From Patiria miniata (lineage: Eukaryota > Echinodermata > Asteroidea > Valvatida > Asterinidae), in contig NW_024037074.1 in assembly GCF_015706575.1 (NCBI RefSeq), positions 6,262,001-6,326,000 on the forward strand: a DNA stretch of 64,000 bases. Reading direction: 5' to 3'. The notes beneath the pieces are model-generated. The model searched no databases. It was not told the origin of the DNA and saw only the letters and a program-made list of their open reading frames with translations. The position numbers and the translations under genes were made by a program. This document shows, piece after piece, positions 33,988-46,886 of the stretch (its first letter is position 1; every line of letters begins with the position of its first letter).

Positions 33988-36900
33988 TTAAACGATAAAG
34001 GCACAGACGGCAACGAAGATCATCACAGCAGCCAGACCTACCCGCAGCAAGGTGGTGTCAGCCGTGACCACGCCCCCTTGCTTTGGCTGCTTCATTGGTA
34101 CCCGCGTCTTGGTGGCGTGGACGACGCTATCCCATGATTCCTCGATGACCTTTTTGGCGCCCTTCCAGGAGTGGGGACCGCGCAGGCGGTAGCTGGCTGG
34201 GTAGCATGGTCCAAAGAATACCTAAATAAAATAGGCAGGGGATGGTTGAATATATGAAAAGTCATACATTTATCAGATGAGTGATAAGGCCCTTGTCTCA
34301 CGTATACAGCTGGGAAGTAACAAAAAAGAGCAAACTCCCAGCTTTACTAGACTTTTTACGGTTTTTTTTTTTACTTTTACTGGTGTAAGTGTGAAGTGAA
34401 ACACGAAGAAATCAGCTGATCCAAGGAAAAAAGTATCAAGCGAAAACCCAACCGAAACTGAGCGGTCTTTGTGCCAGTGCTCTGCCATTGTGCGCGCTCT
34501 GGCAACTTGAGCCATGAACTCATCATGACCGCCTTGCAACCGATGCAGCCCAGACATCCACTAGCTGCCTCCCAGCGCGCGCTCAAGTTACTTCGCCCAT
34601 CTCGACACTCAATGTGTGACCGCGATGTGACTTTCACAAAGGGGCCTGCGCTCGATTGAGAGCGCAAGCCGTGTTCCTGAAATTACATCGTTTTAAAGAA
34701 ATTGTCTGACCATAGATAAGGTACAAAAGATCCATTTAATGTAGGATACCTGAATTCTAGTCCTTGTTTAATTCAGTCGGCAAAATAGCAACAAAAATGT
34801 TAGGCAAAAGCAGTTTCATGCACTACAATGTCATGGAAACGGTGACGTACCTGGAATGCAAGCCTGGGATTGGTCAGTAGAAGCTCAGTGAATCGTGGCT
34901 TTACTCCAATCATCTCTGCAACTTCTTCCTGATAGGGAACAGGTGGGAACTGAATGGGGGAAAAAAAAATATAATTATTTAAATAACTGCCCCCTAATTC
35001 ACCAAATTTAGTTAGTTCGCATTTTGTTTGCAATCGGTTACACATCTGTGAACGGGTGCAAGCCAGATAGTCTGGTTCCATGACCTGACATTTCCCCGAC
35101 ATCTGTAACCCTCTCCGTTTTGTATAATAATAATAATAATAATAATAACAATAATAACGGCAATTTCTAACGCGCCGGTATCCGCAATAAATGACGCTCA
35201 TGGCCCAATACAAAAAATAGATCAAATCAGAAATATGAAGAAGGGTCATGGAACCAGACTACTGCGAACAACACTTTTTCCTTGGTTTTTCCAGCATCTA
35301 TGAACACAAAATTTTACAGGGTCAGTGTATCAACATTTGCTATAAAATATTAACCCCAAATCCATCAACCTCTGAAAATTACAGCAAAAGCAAATGTTGT
35401 ATACTACCTTTAACAATTGTGCATGGTTTTTTTCTTCAATTAACTGCTGTACGTCCACTTGTAAGTTCGTTAACTTTTAAAAGCCTAGACGACAGGGTCT
35501 AATCTGAAAGCACTAAATGTTGTCATTTTACTTTCTCATTATATTTTCTCATGTAATGCTGTACTTACAAAGATTCTGTGTTTTCCAAAGGTTTGATAGA
35601 AGATATTGCGCCTGCGCTTGATGTCGGCCATCATGGTGTCCACATCGGGCATTGGCACTAGCCCCTTGAAGACCCGGGCAGCCCATCGGGTCTGCAGCTC
35701 AAACACGGGGGGCTGCCCCCCTAGCGTCGCCACGCAGCCAATGACGGCCAAGGTATGATGCTTGAGTTTGGGAGGGAAAACGTGCATGTACAGGTCCAAG
35801 TCTGCGAAGCTGTCTGGAAAAGGATAGAAAAAAAGGTAAACTTTGTGTAAAAGGTTTTATAAATGTGAAGCAATCAAGACCGTAAAAAATAATGTATATC
35901 CAAATAAGTGAACAATGTGCTCTGTTGATCAATCATGAAGTTCAAAAGCTAATCTCTTGCAAACTTTTAATTAGATTCATTTTTGTCAGGGTTTGAAGCA
36001 TGATAACTGAGATGTTATCAAGTTATCACAAGCAGTGGCAGAACAGTAGGGGTGCAGTTGGAAGGCTAGAGATTTTAAAGCAAAATCGGAGGATAATAGA
36101 AGCAAAATCGGGACGAACATTCTATTTTGCAACGGGCAAATGTTCACAAATTTCCAAGTCACAACTCTCACAGTCTAGTCCCAGTCACGTGACAAGCTTT
36201 TCAAGTAAATTATTCCTTTTTTCATAGTACATCATCTGTTACACGTGGCCACGCTTTTGCAAATCTGGCACAGAGAGATTCAGAAGAATGCAATTTTCAG
36301 GACTAAATTCACGACCATGTACCTTGAATTATAGAGCGGTCAATGAAGTCGAACCCGAGCTCGTACCCAGTAGCAAACACGACGGCATCTAGGTTATCAA
36401 TCTTATAACCATCGACGAACTCGACCCCAGTGCGGGTGAACCGTTTGACCCCTGGTCGGCACTGGACGGCACCGCACATTATGCGGTCGCCTATTTCGTC
36501 GTTTACCATGACCTGCGGAAAATACATTTAGTCTTCACTGTTAAAAACAATTTGGGTCATTTTTTTTATCAGAAAATTAAGATTGCCATATGAACAAAAT
36601 TTCCTGTTTGTACAGGGTGAGTGAAAAATCTAAGATATTAAAGCCCAATTAATGAGCTTTCTTTTAGTACAAGAATCATCCAAACCACTCATGTACTTTT
36701 CAAGCTACGGAATATTGAACACAACCACCATTTTAAAGTTCTGTTCAGGGATCACCAAAAAGGTAAGTGTTCTTTCAGCAAAACGAAAGCAATTTACATA
36801 CATCCCAATGTGAAAGCAATTGGGCTTTCACATCTTTAATTTTGAAAGTGGTACATGCAGAATTTCATTAAATAATTGGTCCTCCCATTTTGGAGTGGTG

Positions 36901-39295
36901 TTTTTTTTTACCTTGTATATAATTACTAAGAATAACAATAAACAGACATTACTTTTTGTTTACCGAGTATAAATGTATTTTACCTCGCTGTGTAGTAGGC
37001 CGGTCTCGGCGCGTAATCCTAGTTTGTCGTGACTGAAGTTGACGCTTGCATTGGCACTTGCTACTCGCTCTGCAAAATAAGAAAAAAAACTCCCGAAACT
37101 CAGATTGACATTATCCACTCAGCTTTCTTTGTTAATTTTCTTGAATGAAGCAAAATTAAAAGTAACTGAATGGAAAAAAAATATGAATTGTAAAGTGTTT
37201 TAACAAAAATAGTGCGCTGAATTTTTAAAATTCACATTTTAAAATTCACTCACAGAAATGAACATCTTACATTGTTCTAGAAGTAAAATAAAAATAATTT
37301 TCTTCGCTTTTGCATTTAAATTATTTTCACAATCGCAATGACATTTATTAACGTTCGGGTATTTCATGGAAAATTTTCAGGCATACAAATAATAAAAAAT
37401 CAGTTTTGTAAATATTTTCACATTTTAGTAAAATACTGCGTTGGATTTTCTTCGGACGTACCCACAATAGCCTTGGGAGCAAGTTGTACGATTCTACGGT
37501 TGACCATCATGTCTACTGGAGTACTGTCTTTGGCCATGCGTCTGACGACCCAGCAGCCGTGCCTCATGGTCAGGTGAACCACGCGGGCACGACGGCTCAA
37601 ATCCGCGGCCGCGTCACCGGCAGAGTTGGAGGCTCCTGCAGGAAAAGACAATGGAGAGAAAATATATGAGCTTAGATTTGGGCACCTTCAAAGAACTGAC
37701 ACCAGGGGTGCGAGTGACCACTGATAAAAATAGCTAGAAAAAGGTGTAAAAAAGCCGCATTTTGGAGATCTCCTATACTTTTGTACACAGCAAGTGAGGG
37801 AAAAATCTGAAAAAAAAAGCTGAAATCCAAAACCAAAAAAGCTGAAATCATCTTTAAAGCCGAGATTTCACACCCCTGTGATACACTGCCAAAAAAAAAA
37901 AAAATTAAACAAAAGAAGGACCGATGTATCACTTGCCCTTATAGGTGCACCCCTTGAAAAAACTATATTGTAAGACTGTCTGGAGCCCTGACACTCACCC
38001 ATCACCAGCACTGTTTTTCCACCGAAAGAGTCAGCATTCCTGAACTCGTTTGTGTGCATTTTCTGCCCCTGGAACTCATCCAGCCCTGGGTATTGAGGGA
38101 TGTGCGGCTGTTTGTACAAGCCCGAGCAGACGAACACCGCGTCGTAAACTCCCGCCTTTTCCTCGCAGCCCTCTGTGCGCGTGCGCACGCTCCACTGCCC
38201 CGTGGTCTCGAAGTCAGCTGTCGGTTCAACCCGCAGGACCGAGGTCTTGTACTGAATGTGTTTCTCGAGATCGAAGTGGGCGGCGTAGTCTTGGACGTAC
38301 TTGAGGACGTGTGGGTAGCGGGGGAAAGGGGGAATATCGTCGGGCATGGGGTAGTCACTGAACGCCATCATGACCTTACTGGAGTTGGTGGTCAGGGAAT
38401 CGTAGATTGCTGACCCCTGACCAGGTCGGAGATTCTCATCGTACACCCACACACCACCTATCATGAGAAAAAAAAGAGGGTGGGGTTGAAGGATGCTCAT
38501 CACAGAAGGATGAGCTGGGGTGTAACCAGACTGGGACCTTAAGTGCTCAAACCGATGAAAAAGAAGATCAGGCTTTACTTTACTCACTCTTCAGCCAGCA
38601 AATTTTTCCAAAACTGTCACTGGGCAAAGAAAAGTTCTTCAGTACTTCACCAACCAAGTTTGAAGATTCGATTCAATTTTTAAAGCAGACTTTTCTTCAA
38701 TATTTGACAGTGGCTTGCACAAGAGAGGAAAGTCAAGTAATTTCAAAATGAGGCTAAAGACTAGACTTCTACATGTCCATCCATGGTCCAACTGTTTGAG
38801 AAGACTGATTTCTTCATTCATTGTCATTAGTCTGGTGCCTGATTATGGAGAAATGTGTAGAAATAGTGACCTGGTACCCGACATCCTAGACATGTCTTTT
38901 GGCACAGTCAGCTGACAGTAATTATGCAGTGTACTGAAGCGGTGTTGGACTGGTTGTTTCAGGTGCTAGTCTATTTTCTTGTATTGCTTGTTTTCAATAC
39001 CAATAAGTTTGGGACTCTCAGTCATACACAGTATGGAGAGTCCCAAATTTTCGGACTATGGTGTAACCTACCCCAATTATAAAGGTGAATGTCCAATTAG
39101 GAAAATGTTCACTGGTTTCATGCCTCATAAAATTGAAGCCAAACTGAAAGAAAGGAGCATGGTAAAGTAAAAGTTTCGATTATACTTACCGAGTTGGCCA
39201 TATCTCTCGAAACAGTGAGGTTCGATTCCTTCCTCCAGGCAAGCCTTGATGGCCACAAGGCCGCCGATCCCTCCACCAATGATCGCTGCTTTCAT
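33988..39295 (-). CDS. Flavin-containing monooxygenase, copy 3 (intact, 530 aa)
   Basis: Exons: 39295-39190, 38457-37999, 37635-37462, 37069-36984, 36512-36323, 35813-35569, 34949-34851, 34221-33988. Lengths are identical to copy 1 and the frame is open to the anchor. Differences include GGGIGG instead of GGGISG in the FAD loop, GASNSAG in place of GASHSAG, and V/A changes in exon 3 (TPVDMM, APKAIV). Exon 4 matches copy 2 ([14 protein letters not shown]) rather than copy 1. Its promoter region differs from the other two: no TATA-like box, and E-boxes pushed away by an insertion. Confidence 0.92.
34434..34675. repeat. About 240-bp GC-rich insert shared by units 2 and 3 (unit 3)
   Basis: Counterpart of 22497-22752. 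It is a marker that groups the 3' half of unit 2 with unit 3. Confidence 0.5.
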
Positions 39296-39561
39296 CGTGA
39301 TTCTGAAAAACAAATAATCGATTTGTAGAATAATCAATTTAATCGATTAAAGTTGGTGTGGCACCCTGAAAAACAGGTTTTTCAAATTGAACTGATAATT
39401 TTCTAGCATCACATTAGTTATGAGCTTTCCAATGAGACATCGAAAGAAAAAAATCGGCCCATGATAAGTACCAAATTAATTAATTTCAACTTTTGAAGCC
39501 AGCGGGACCTCGTGTGCGCATGTGCTTTTGCGAAAGTGCAGTCTAAAAATAATATTAATAA

Positions 39562-40215
39562 ATACCTTGGAGAGTTGATGGTTTCTGATTGGTCGAGACT
39601 CGATCACGGGGCCGGGCATTTACGGTGATAATGGACCGGCTTCAAAGATCAAGCGGGTGGCCCCTGAACCAGCATTGATCAAGCCCCGTTCAGCCCCATG
39701 CAAGCCAATGATTGGTCAAAATATAGTAACAGTCCTGCGGTAGCTTGTAACAATTATAGAGCACTGCACATGCGCTCAACCCCCATCGCGTGAGACTGAC
39801 GTGCGCGTACGCAACACAGTTGCTAGGGATGCGTGCGTGCGCGCGCGTAAGGAAGTTTTGAAACGACATCGTACAGCAGTGCAGTATATACTGAGGATGT
39901 TTACGACGAAAGCGTAGATCTACGATTTATTTTCTTTGAACACTTCAGCCACCGACAAAATCAAGCATCTTTGTAATTCCGGACACAAGGAATGTAAAGA
40001 TCTGAAAACATTGTTGTAGTTTGTTTCGCTACGGCAGCAGTTTCTGTTGAGTTTACGTCGTTATAGCTGTTAAGCTAAAAAATATGGCCCATGAACATGA
40101 ACACAAAAAAGTCTGGAAATATCGCCGAAAAAAGTCACAAAATTGGAGCATTTTAACTGTTTATTTCGTAAAAAAAGGTATTTATTAATGGGAATAACAG
40201 TGTGAGGATCCGGTC
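39562..40215. other. Unit-3-specific stretch
   Basis: About 650 bases between the GCGAAAGTGCAG word and the block shared with unit 1 (about 15450). It includes a purine-pyrimidine GCGCGCG run near 39840. No coding signal or borders seen. Confidence 0.35.
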
Positions 40216-40799
40216 TTCGTTTTAGATCAGCCTGGGCCAAAACCGTGGTTTTTATACAGAAATATACGGCTGGGTTACATAATCAAATTCCAAAGGATAC
40301 AGTGAATTGGGATTACAAAACACATCGTTCCGCAAATACGTAATTAACAGGTGAAGGCGCAGTAGAATAATCAGGTGTATCACACCTGGCGTCGCACGCG
40401 CACCAGCCGCGATCATCGCGTAGCTAGGATCGCGTCGGACCAGCTGGCGAATGCAAAATTATCATACATTCTGTACGAGCTAATACGTCACTAACTTATG
40501 AGTATTTTGCTCAAAACTTTCTGAACCGGAGCGCGCTACTTAAAAACCACTGTATCAGGCCTGCACATGAAAACAAGCAAATTTATAATTCTTTAAATTT
40601 CGTTCGGAAAAAGAGAATCGAAATTTTGAAATACACACACAATTAGCAACTTGAAATGAAATTTTAAAATGAATAAAACTGCTGCAAACTGCTTACTGGC
40701 TGGATATTGGCCACTGTGAGAAATTGCTTAAAGACGGCTTAGATTATACACAAGTTGCACGGCAGCATCAGTATCCCCTTGGGTGCTAGTGTAACACAA

Positions 40800-41348
40800 G
40801 TTATTTGTTCATAGGAGGTTGTTGTGTACCAGTCCTAGAGTCTTGGTTACATGGAGGTATAGAATGATATGTCTCCTAGTAGCGCGTACACTGTAGCCGG
40901 AGCGGACAAAATCATTAAGTTGAACTTGAAGACGGAGAAGATACTTTCACTGAAGGAATAAAACTCGTGACAAGGATTATAGGGTTAGGTGTGTTTATTG
41001 AGAGCACCAACTTAAATCACTTGACAGAGACAGAGACAGTGAACGGAGAAAGTGGAAAGTACATGTATAAAGAAGTGAGGACTGAGGGGGAGAGGGGCTC
41101 ATTAAATACAGGAATGGAACATAATGGATTGTGTGTAACTGTAAGTGAATTAAACCAAGGACGGTAAATACTAGGAATCTAGGATGTGGTTTTACAGGTC
41201 TACGACCGAGCCCAGTGTGACCACACTAATGGAGACAGGGTGTCTCTGTGGACCACAAAGTAATTTGAAATAATCTTAAAGATGTCAACGGGTAATAAGT
41301 AAGGCTACTGTAATTAAAGTTAATTGGGATACTAAATCTGGGCTTACA
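40800..41348. mobile_element. Solo-LTR-like fossil, 549 bp
   Basis: Begins TGTAAC and ends TTACA (TG...CA), flanked by CTAG on both sides (40796-40799, 41349-41352). It contains AATAAA. Units 1 and 2 have the unfilled CTAG. No internal region or second LTR is present. Superfamily unassigned. It arose after the units diverged, so it is fairly young. Confidence 0.5.
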
Positions 41349-41481
41349 CTAGCTCAGCGGGCCGGGAGACTTGATACTCGGGTGAACTGCAGGTTATTCC
41401 ACACCATTTACATTCAGTGCAAAAGTCTTACGTGTTTTGTGCACTGTGAAATAAGATATTCGATTTTGTACATGTACTCAC

Positions 41482-41700
41482 CTTCAGAAGTCCGTTCTGG
41501 TTGAAACAAAAACTTGCACTTGGTTCTATTGTCAAACAGCTTCGCGTGTCTTCGTACCGATGAATGTGCCGAGCTGACGGCGGAACGGAGTTTCTTTTGT
41601 CCGCCGGTAATGTTATTGGACTTCAAGTGTCAATCACTTACACTTTCAGGGGGCGGGGCCTCGCTGCCAGCCAAGACGTAATGGTCTAAGATTAGCGAGA
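41482..41700 (-). promoter_or_regulatory. Predicted non-coding first exon of FMO copy 3
   Basis: Same block with donor GT at 41481-41480. The TATA-like word found in units 1 and 2 is missing here, because the segment between GAGTT and AAGACC is shortened. The start is therefore only estimated. Confidence 0.45.
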
Positions 41701-41854
41701 GCCAAGGGACAATCCCGAGTTCAAGACCGAGCGGTTGATTCTGATTAACGGAACAATATCCGCATTGCGTCTGAATGGGAGATTATCGGGGATCCGGCTT
41801 TGTTGTATTGTGTTGAGTGGAGTCCATTATCTAAAGTTAATATTGACAAAAACA

Positions 41855-43310
41855 TACGAAAGCCCGTTAGTGCCAACCTTTTTTATTTTTTGGAAAAATT
41901 TTTTTTCGGAATTTTTTTTTTGAATGTTTTTTTTTGGGGGGGGGGAATGTTGTTTTGGTTTTTTTTTTTTAATTTTTCTTCTTTTTTTTTTTGAATTTTT
42001 TTTTATCTACCTGCCGTCAGCGGCGCCCTTCCCTCGAGTAGTGTGGTTCCCAGACCAAAAGATTCTGATTATTCCTGATGAATCTATAAATAGGTAAATA
42101 GGCCTAAATCCGTCCGCCGAGCTCATGAATAAAAGTTATACCCTCAAAATATTCTATATTAGAGAGTTCTGAATAAATTGGGGAATTGAACAGTTATGGT
42201 AATGAACCTCTGGCCCGGACTTGGGGCTTCCAATTCTGAGCATTTTGGATGCTATTGGGCTCGAAAGTGACGCTATTTTGCCATGTTGTGGAGGCATCGT
42301 TTTTCAAGATGGCTACTTTTTCGCTTTGGCTAAAACAGGGGTCGTCTTCTTTGGGTGAGAATATCTCGAAAAGTCAATGGTCAACCCACCAAAAAATGAA
42401 AGAAAAGGAAAGATGACATGTTGATCATCATTTTTCTGTGCAGCTTGAATACCTGTGAGAGTTCCGAGTATTTTTAAAAGAATTTTGAAGTATGGGCATT
42501 AAGCAGTAGTGTCTATGGGAATTTACTTGCAGGGTTGCATCCCTAAGATTCTAACTACTCAGGGAAAGGGCGCCGCTACGGAAGCGTAGAAGGGCCAAAA
42601 GAAAATAAGAAAAGTTAGTTCCTATCTCGCCGCGGCGAATTACTATCTCGCCGCGGCAAATTATTATCTCGCCGTGGCAAATTACTATCTCGCCGCGGCG
42701 GGTTACTATCTCGCCGCGGCGAAATACTATCTTGCCGCGGCGAGTTACTATTTCGCCGCGGCGAGTCACTATTTCGCCGCGGCGAGTTACTATCTCGCTC
42801 AATGACTTACTATCTCAGAGCCGCGGTGACTTACTATTTTGCATCGGCGAGCGTCAGGGCACGACGAATAGCGATACTCCTTGGGTCCTATGGAACGCCG
42901 AAGAGGCATTTAATGTGATCAACGAATCGGCGATGCACTTTATCGATAGGCAGTGGGGTTTTGCAATCGATGATGGACTGTCACAATCGGTGATGGATTT
43001 TTGCGAATGGTGATGGATTTTTGCGATCTTTGATCAACATTGGCAAAACTAACACCCTAATCACCCATACAGGGCTGGATTCTATAATAACTCCCCTAGT
43101 ACGTCCGATAAATGAAATAATCTATGTAACAATGCCCGCGTATCAAACCTTCGTTTCGTAAACGTGTTAAATAAAAAAAAATAAAACCTTTCCCAAAAAA
43201 ATAAAAAACTTCCCCCCCAAAAAAACTTTCCAAAAAATAAAAAAAAGTCCCCCCCCAAAAAACACTTTGTAAAAAAAATAAATAAATGTTGGCACTGATG
43301 GGCTTTCGTA
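41855..43310. mobile_element. TIR element, 1456 bp, inserted upstream of FMO copy 3
   Basis: Inverted ends TACGAAAGCCC... / ...GGGCTTTCGTA beside CAAAAACA / CAAACACA (8 bp, one mismatch). Units 1 and 2 have the empty site. Inside are A/T-rich arms with G/C runs, a nested pair of inverted AGCGGCGCCCTTCCCT blocks (about 42018 and 42575) including a fragment of the 56036 family, and a 21-base iteron array (42622-42850). hAT-like by duplication length (inference). Confidence 0.65.
42622..42850. repeat. 21-base palindromic minisatellite (about 10 units)
   Basis: Units like ACTATCTCGCCGCGGCGAAT, each centred on the self-complementary TCGCCGCGGCGA, decaying at the right end. Same period as the unrelated array at 14788-15099. 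Confidence 0.85.
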
Positions 43311-43370
43311 CAAACACATGTCAAACACCTTATCTTTAAGTTCCGTGATTAAACCGGTGGTATGGGACGG

Positions 43371-43386
43371 CACGTGCACCGCGTGC
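43371..43386 (-). promoter_or_regulatory. Displaced E-box pair of FMO copy 3
   Basis: CACGTG at 43371-43376; the second box has become GCGTG-bearing (CGCGTG). In unit 3 the pair is about 1.7 kb from the first exon because a 1456-bp element (41855-43310) lies between them. Confidence 0.45.
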
Positions 43387-43488
43387 ACGATTCGCCCTGC
43401 AGTGATTTGTGCTTCTGCTTAGTTCTGCGCATGAGTTGTGAAATTCAAGTACACTCATGAGACACCAGCGGTGGCGATTTCTTGGCTA

Positions 43489-43519
<31 letters not shown>

Positions 43520-43600
43520 AGGGGGGATACTATTCAGAGGAGGGCGCTATACAAAGATGTATAGGAATGCTAAACAGAATCCGCGACTGTGTTCCCCAAC

Positions 43601-43961
43601 CAGTGGCGTCACCAGACTTTTCAGTCTGGGGGGGGGGGGGGGGGGGGGGGGCACAGGGGGGGGGCACCAGCATTTGATGGGGGGGGGGCACTTAGGTGGA
43701 TACGGATCGCGTCCTGGGGGAGGGGTCTAAGGGGTGCCCCCCTCCCCTTTAGAAAATTTTCGCATACGGAGGATGGGCTAGATGTGCAAAATGGTGCCAC
43801 ATTTGATGCTACATTCGATCTGAAGATATCTCAAAAAATTGCTATTTTTGAGGTAATGATTTTAACAACGCGCAGAATTTTGCAGAGGATAGGGGGCACC
43901 AGCATTTGATGGGGGGGGGGCACTCGGGGGGGGGGCACTAGGTTTTCCAGGGGGGGCACGT

Positions 43962-44002
<41 letters not shown>

Positions 44003-44017
44003 TTGGCGACGCCACTG
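43601..44017. mobile_element. hAT-type MITE with poly-G/poly-C core, unit 3
   Basis: TIRs CAGTGGCGTC / GACGCCACTG. 8-bp duplication TCCCCAAC / TCCCCGAC (43593-43600, 44018-44025). Unit 1 shows the empty site near 19085. Glycine-rich frames across it are artefacts of the G runs. Confidence 0.8.
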
Positions 44018-44747
44018 TCCCCGACGCCGCCTGCACTCTCTCTGTCTCTTTTTTTTTAGCTTATATAGAAATATGCCATCTTTATATTTTTTTTAAGGGG
44101 GGGGGGGAATGGGGGATGATCAAGATCCAAAATTGCCCGGCCTTGGAAATTCGAAGGGGGGGGGGGGGGGGCTGGACACTGAGATGCAACCCTTCGGTGG
44201 CAACCCTTCCACCCCAAAATGGGAATTATCCGGCTTCACATACAAATCATCGGTTTTATAATGCATGAAATACAATACTTTGCCTTGATTAAATAATGGG
44301 CGTCAATCCCCCACACTTTTTAAAGTGCGGGATATCATATCGTGTCTCCCACACACTTTATTCGTCGCCGAATTAAAATCGTAGCATAATATTCTATAGC
44401 TCAGAAAGTAGCTGATTATACTCAAAACTCGAAAATGATGTTTCAATGAAAATCTTTTGCTAAAACAAAATTGGTTAAAGTGGTCAGAAATTGCCTCAGA
44501 TTGCGCAACAGAGCGTCTAGAATCAATTGCCGGGCCCTTAAGCGGGACCCGACGGAACCCCACGCCGTTAGGGCTTTTACACTTGGCGCTCGAGTTCTGA
44601 TAAAGGTAGGCCTCCCCCTCCCCCACTTTTGAGAAGCGATTGACGCGCTTGATTAAAATACTTTTATAATTATGCCATTTTTTTTTGCAAATGTTACACT
44701 AATGGTTTTATACGGCACCGTTATGTGTCAGGGATAGGGATTGGCCG

Positions 44748-46886
44748 GCAGAAAGATGTCGAGTTGTTAAAAAAATTAGAGAGCTTAGGCCCTACCACCA
44801 TCGATAAACGTCACATGCTAAACCAGAAGGCTGACAAAAATTATTTGACAGACGGGTTCCCACGAACCACAGGTCAAGGTACTTGTTCTCAGCCATGGCG
44901 TAATGGTTCGACCAAAAAACGAGATATGTGGCCGATAATGTACCCGGATACCTGATACCGCAGAGTTTTTGACTGTTTGGATTGGCATGGAGGTAACAAT
45001 GAATTGGGTAATGGGGTAGGTTAGGGAATTTCCCATCAACGGCCCGATTTTTTTTCTTAGCGCCGGTGTTGGCGTTTCTGGGCCGCCCCCTCATCAGCTG
45101 CCCAGTGACAATTCTTTGACATTTTTTTGCACATACAGGGGACATTCATTCTTAACCCACCTGCAAAGTTTGAAGCTATGTCCTTCGCAAGTTCACATGC
45201 ACTATCGATAATGGCAAACTTAAACTTTGCGCTACCTTAATACGTTCGAAACTGTGACACTTTTCGAGAATGGCACTGGTGACTTTAAAAAAAAACAGTG
45301 TTTAAAACGAAACGATCAAGGCCCAGCGGGCGGTATTGATAAGATCACCAGTGCTGGATTCTGGCCTTTTTAAGTGTTAGACGGTAAGAGTTCAGCTCAC
45401 TAACTTGAAAAGTCATTTCGAAAACTGGAAATTTCAAGACACTTCGATTCGAAACTCGAACGTCAACTAAAAACTCGAAAAGTCATTTCGAATAGTCAAG
45501 TTGGAACGACAAGTTAATAATTCAAAAAGACATGAAACTCAAAGAGACGAGATCCCCACTGATCCACATCGCTGTTAGAAAAGGACAAATTTGTTGGATT
45601 GACTCAGAATTAAAAACAACGTGTACTATTAGGAGAGGACCCTCAATATTTCACGCGCTGCCGATTTTAAATAAACTCCGCAAAAAACTTTTAACACAAA
45701 TAAACAAACGTAAATAGGTAAATGTGAAGGGTGAACATATACCACATAACGGTTCTAGTCGGGAAACCCAGCTTCTATAGACATTTGACACTGTGATTTA
45801 CCACATTGAGCGTGAGTTTCCAGTGCAGCATTTAATTGGGTTTTTTTTTCGTGGCAGTTTGCTTGGTGCGGACACGTCCAGGAATTCACACGGATTATGA
45901 AGACCGTGATTTGCAATGCAATTCTTGTTTTATCTTGAGCTATAGAAATTGCGAATCAGACACAAATCTCAATCGGAAACTTGTGTTTGCTACGCACATT
46001 AAATTTTTCGATTCTGTAGTTGGACATGTTTGTGCTCCGCGAAAATGATGAAAGAGTCTCCCGAAATGTGCCGGGGAAAAAATGGGTTAAAGGGGCAAGA
46101 TCCCGGATGCTCTCAAGAAACAAAAAACAAACAGCCAAGCTGTTGCTGACGAGGTAAGGGACCCAAGAGGGAACGCGGGCAGAGAGCAGAGTGCCTACGT
46201 GGCACGCGTGAACATCGTGACAACTATCTTTTCACCGTCTTGGGATTAGCTTTATAATCTGCAAGGCTGGCGAACATGGGCGCTATTTATTGAGCAATGT
46301 TATACCTCGCAGTCTTCACGCTACGTTGACCCGTAACTTTCTTCACCTTGAAGAAAGACGACTTCCCTGTTTCAAGGAATTGGCAGGAGGGGGGGGGGGG
46401 GGATTATATAACTACAGTCGAGACACGCTGGGAGCAGGGGTGCTAGTGTTGGGGCAGCCCCATTCCCTGGATGGTATAGCGTGCAGGAATGTGGTCAACA
46501 GGGGGGACCAACAAATCAAGTTGCCAGGGAGGGGGTTTGGGAGAGAATGGAAGTACGTGGGGAACATCATGATGCTCTATGATGAGACAACCATATTCAG
46601 CCGTAGTCCGTGGAAGGGGGGGGGGGCAGGGCCCGATTCCGTAGGCTGTACTCCCGCCCGGCCATAGGCACCAGCACCTGTTTGTTTCATAGCGCTGGAG
46701 CATTTCATCCTGATGCTAAGCAAGCCAGGCTAAACTGGTGGCTCCATAAAAGCCTGTTGGGCCCGTGTGCTTCAGAACGAAATACTTTACATGTACATGC
46801 ATGCAGCTATATGGGCGTCACATCCAAAATTCAGAGACTGAGATGCTAAAACTATAATCTGGGCCTGTCGGCGCTGATCGAGACTG
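44748..46886. other. Intergenic, no gene seen
   Basis: Short frames only (for example 44725-44955 plus, 45145-44792 minus), none with a recognised domain or splice context. It runs to the assembly gap. Confidence 0.45.

Larger units (their letters stand above)
31822..44747. repeat. FMO tandem unit 3 (about 12.9 kb)
   Basis: Third head-to-tail unit. It has extra insertions: a TTAA MITE (32304-32835), a solo-LTR-like element (40800-41348), a 1456-bp TIR element (41855-43310) and a poly-G hAT-type MITE (43601-44017). It lacks the two insertions shared by units 1 and 2. Homology to the other units ends near 44747. Confidence 0.85.

Noticed and set aside
43438-44268. Glycine-rich frames
   Set aside because: Caused by poly-G tracts in a MITE.
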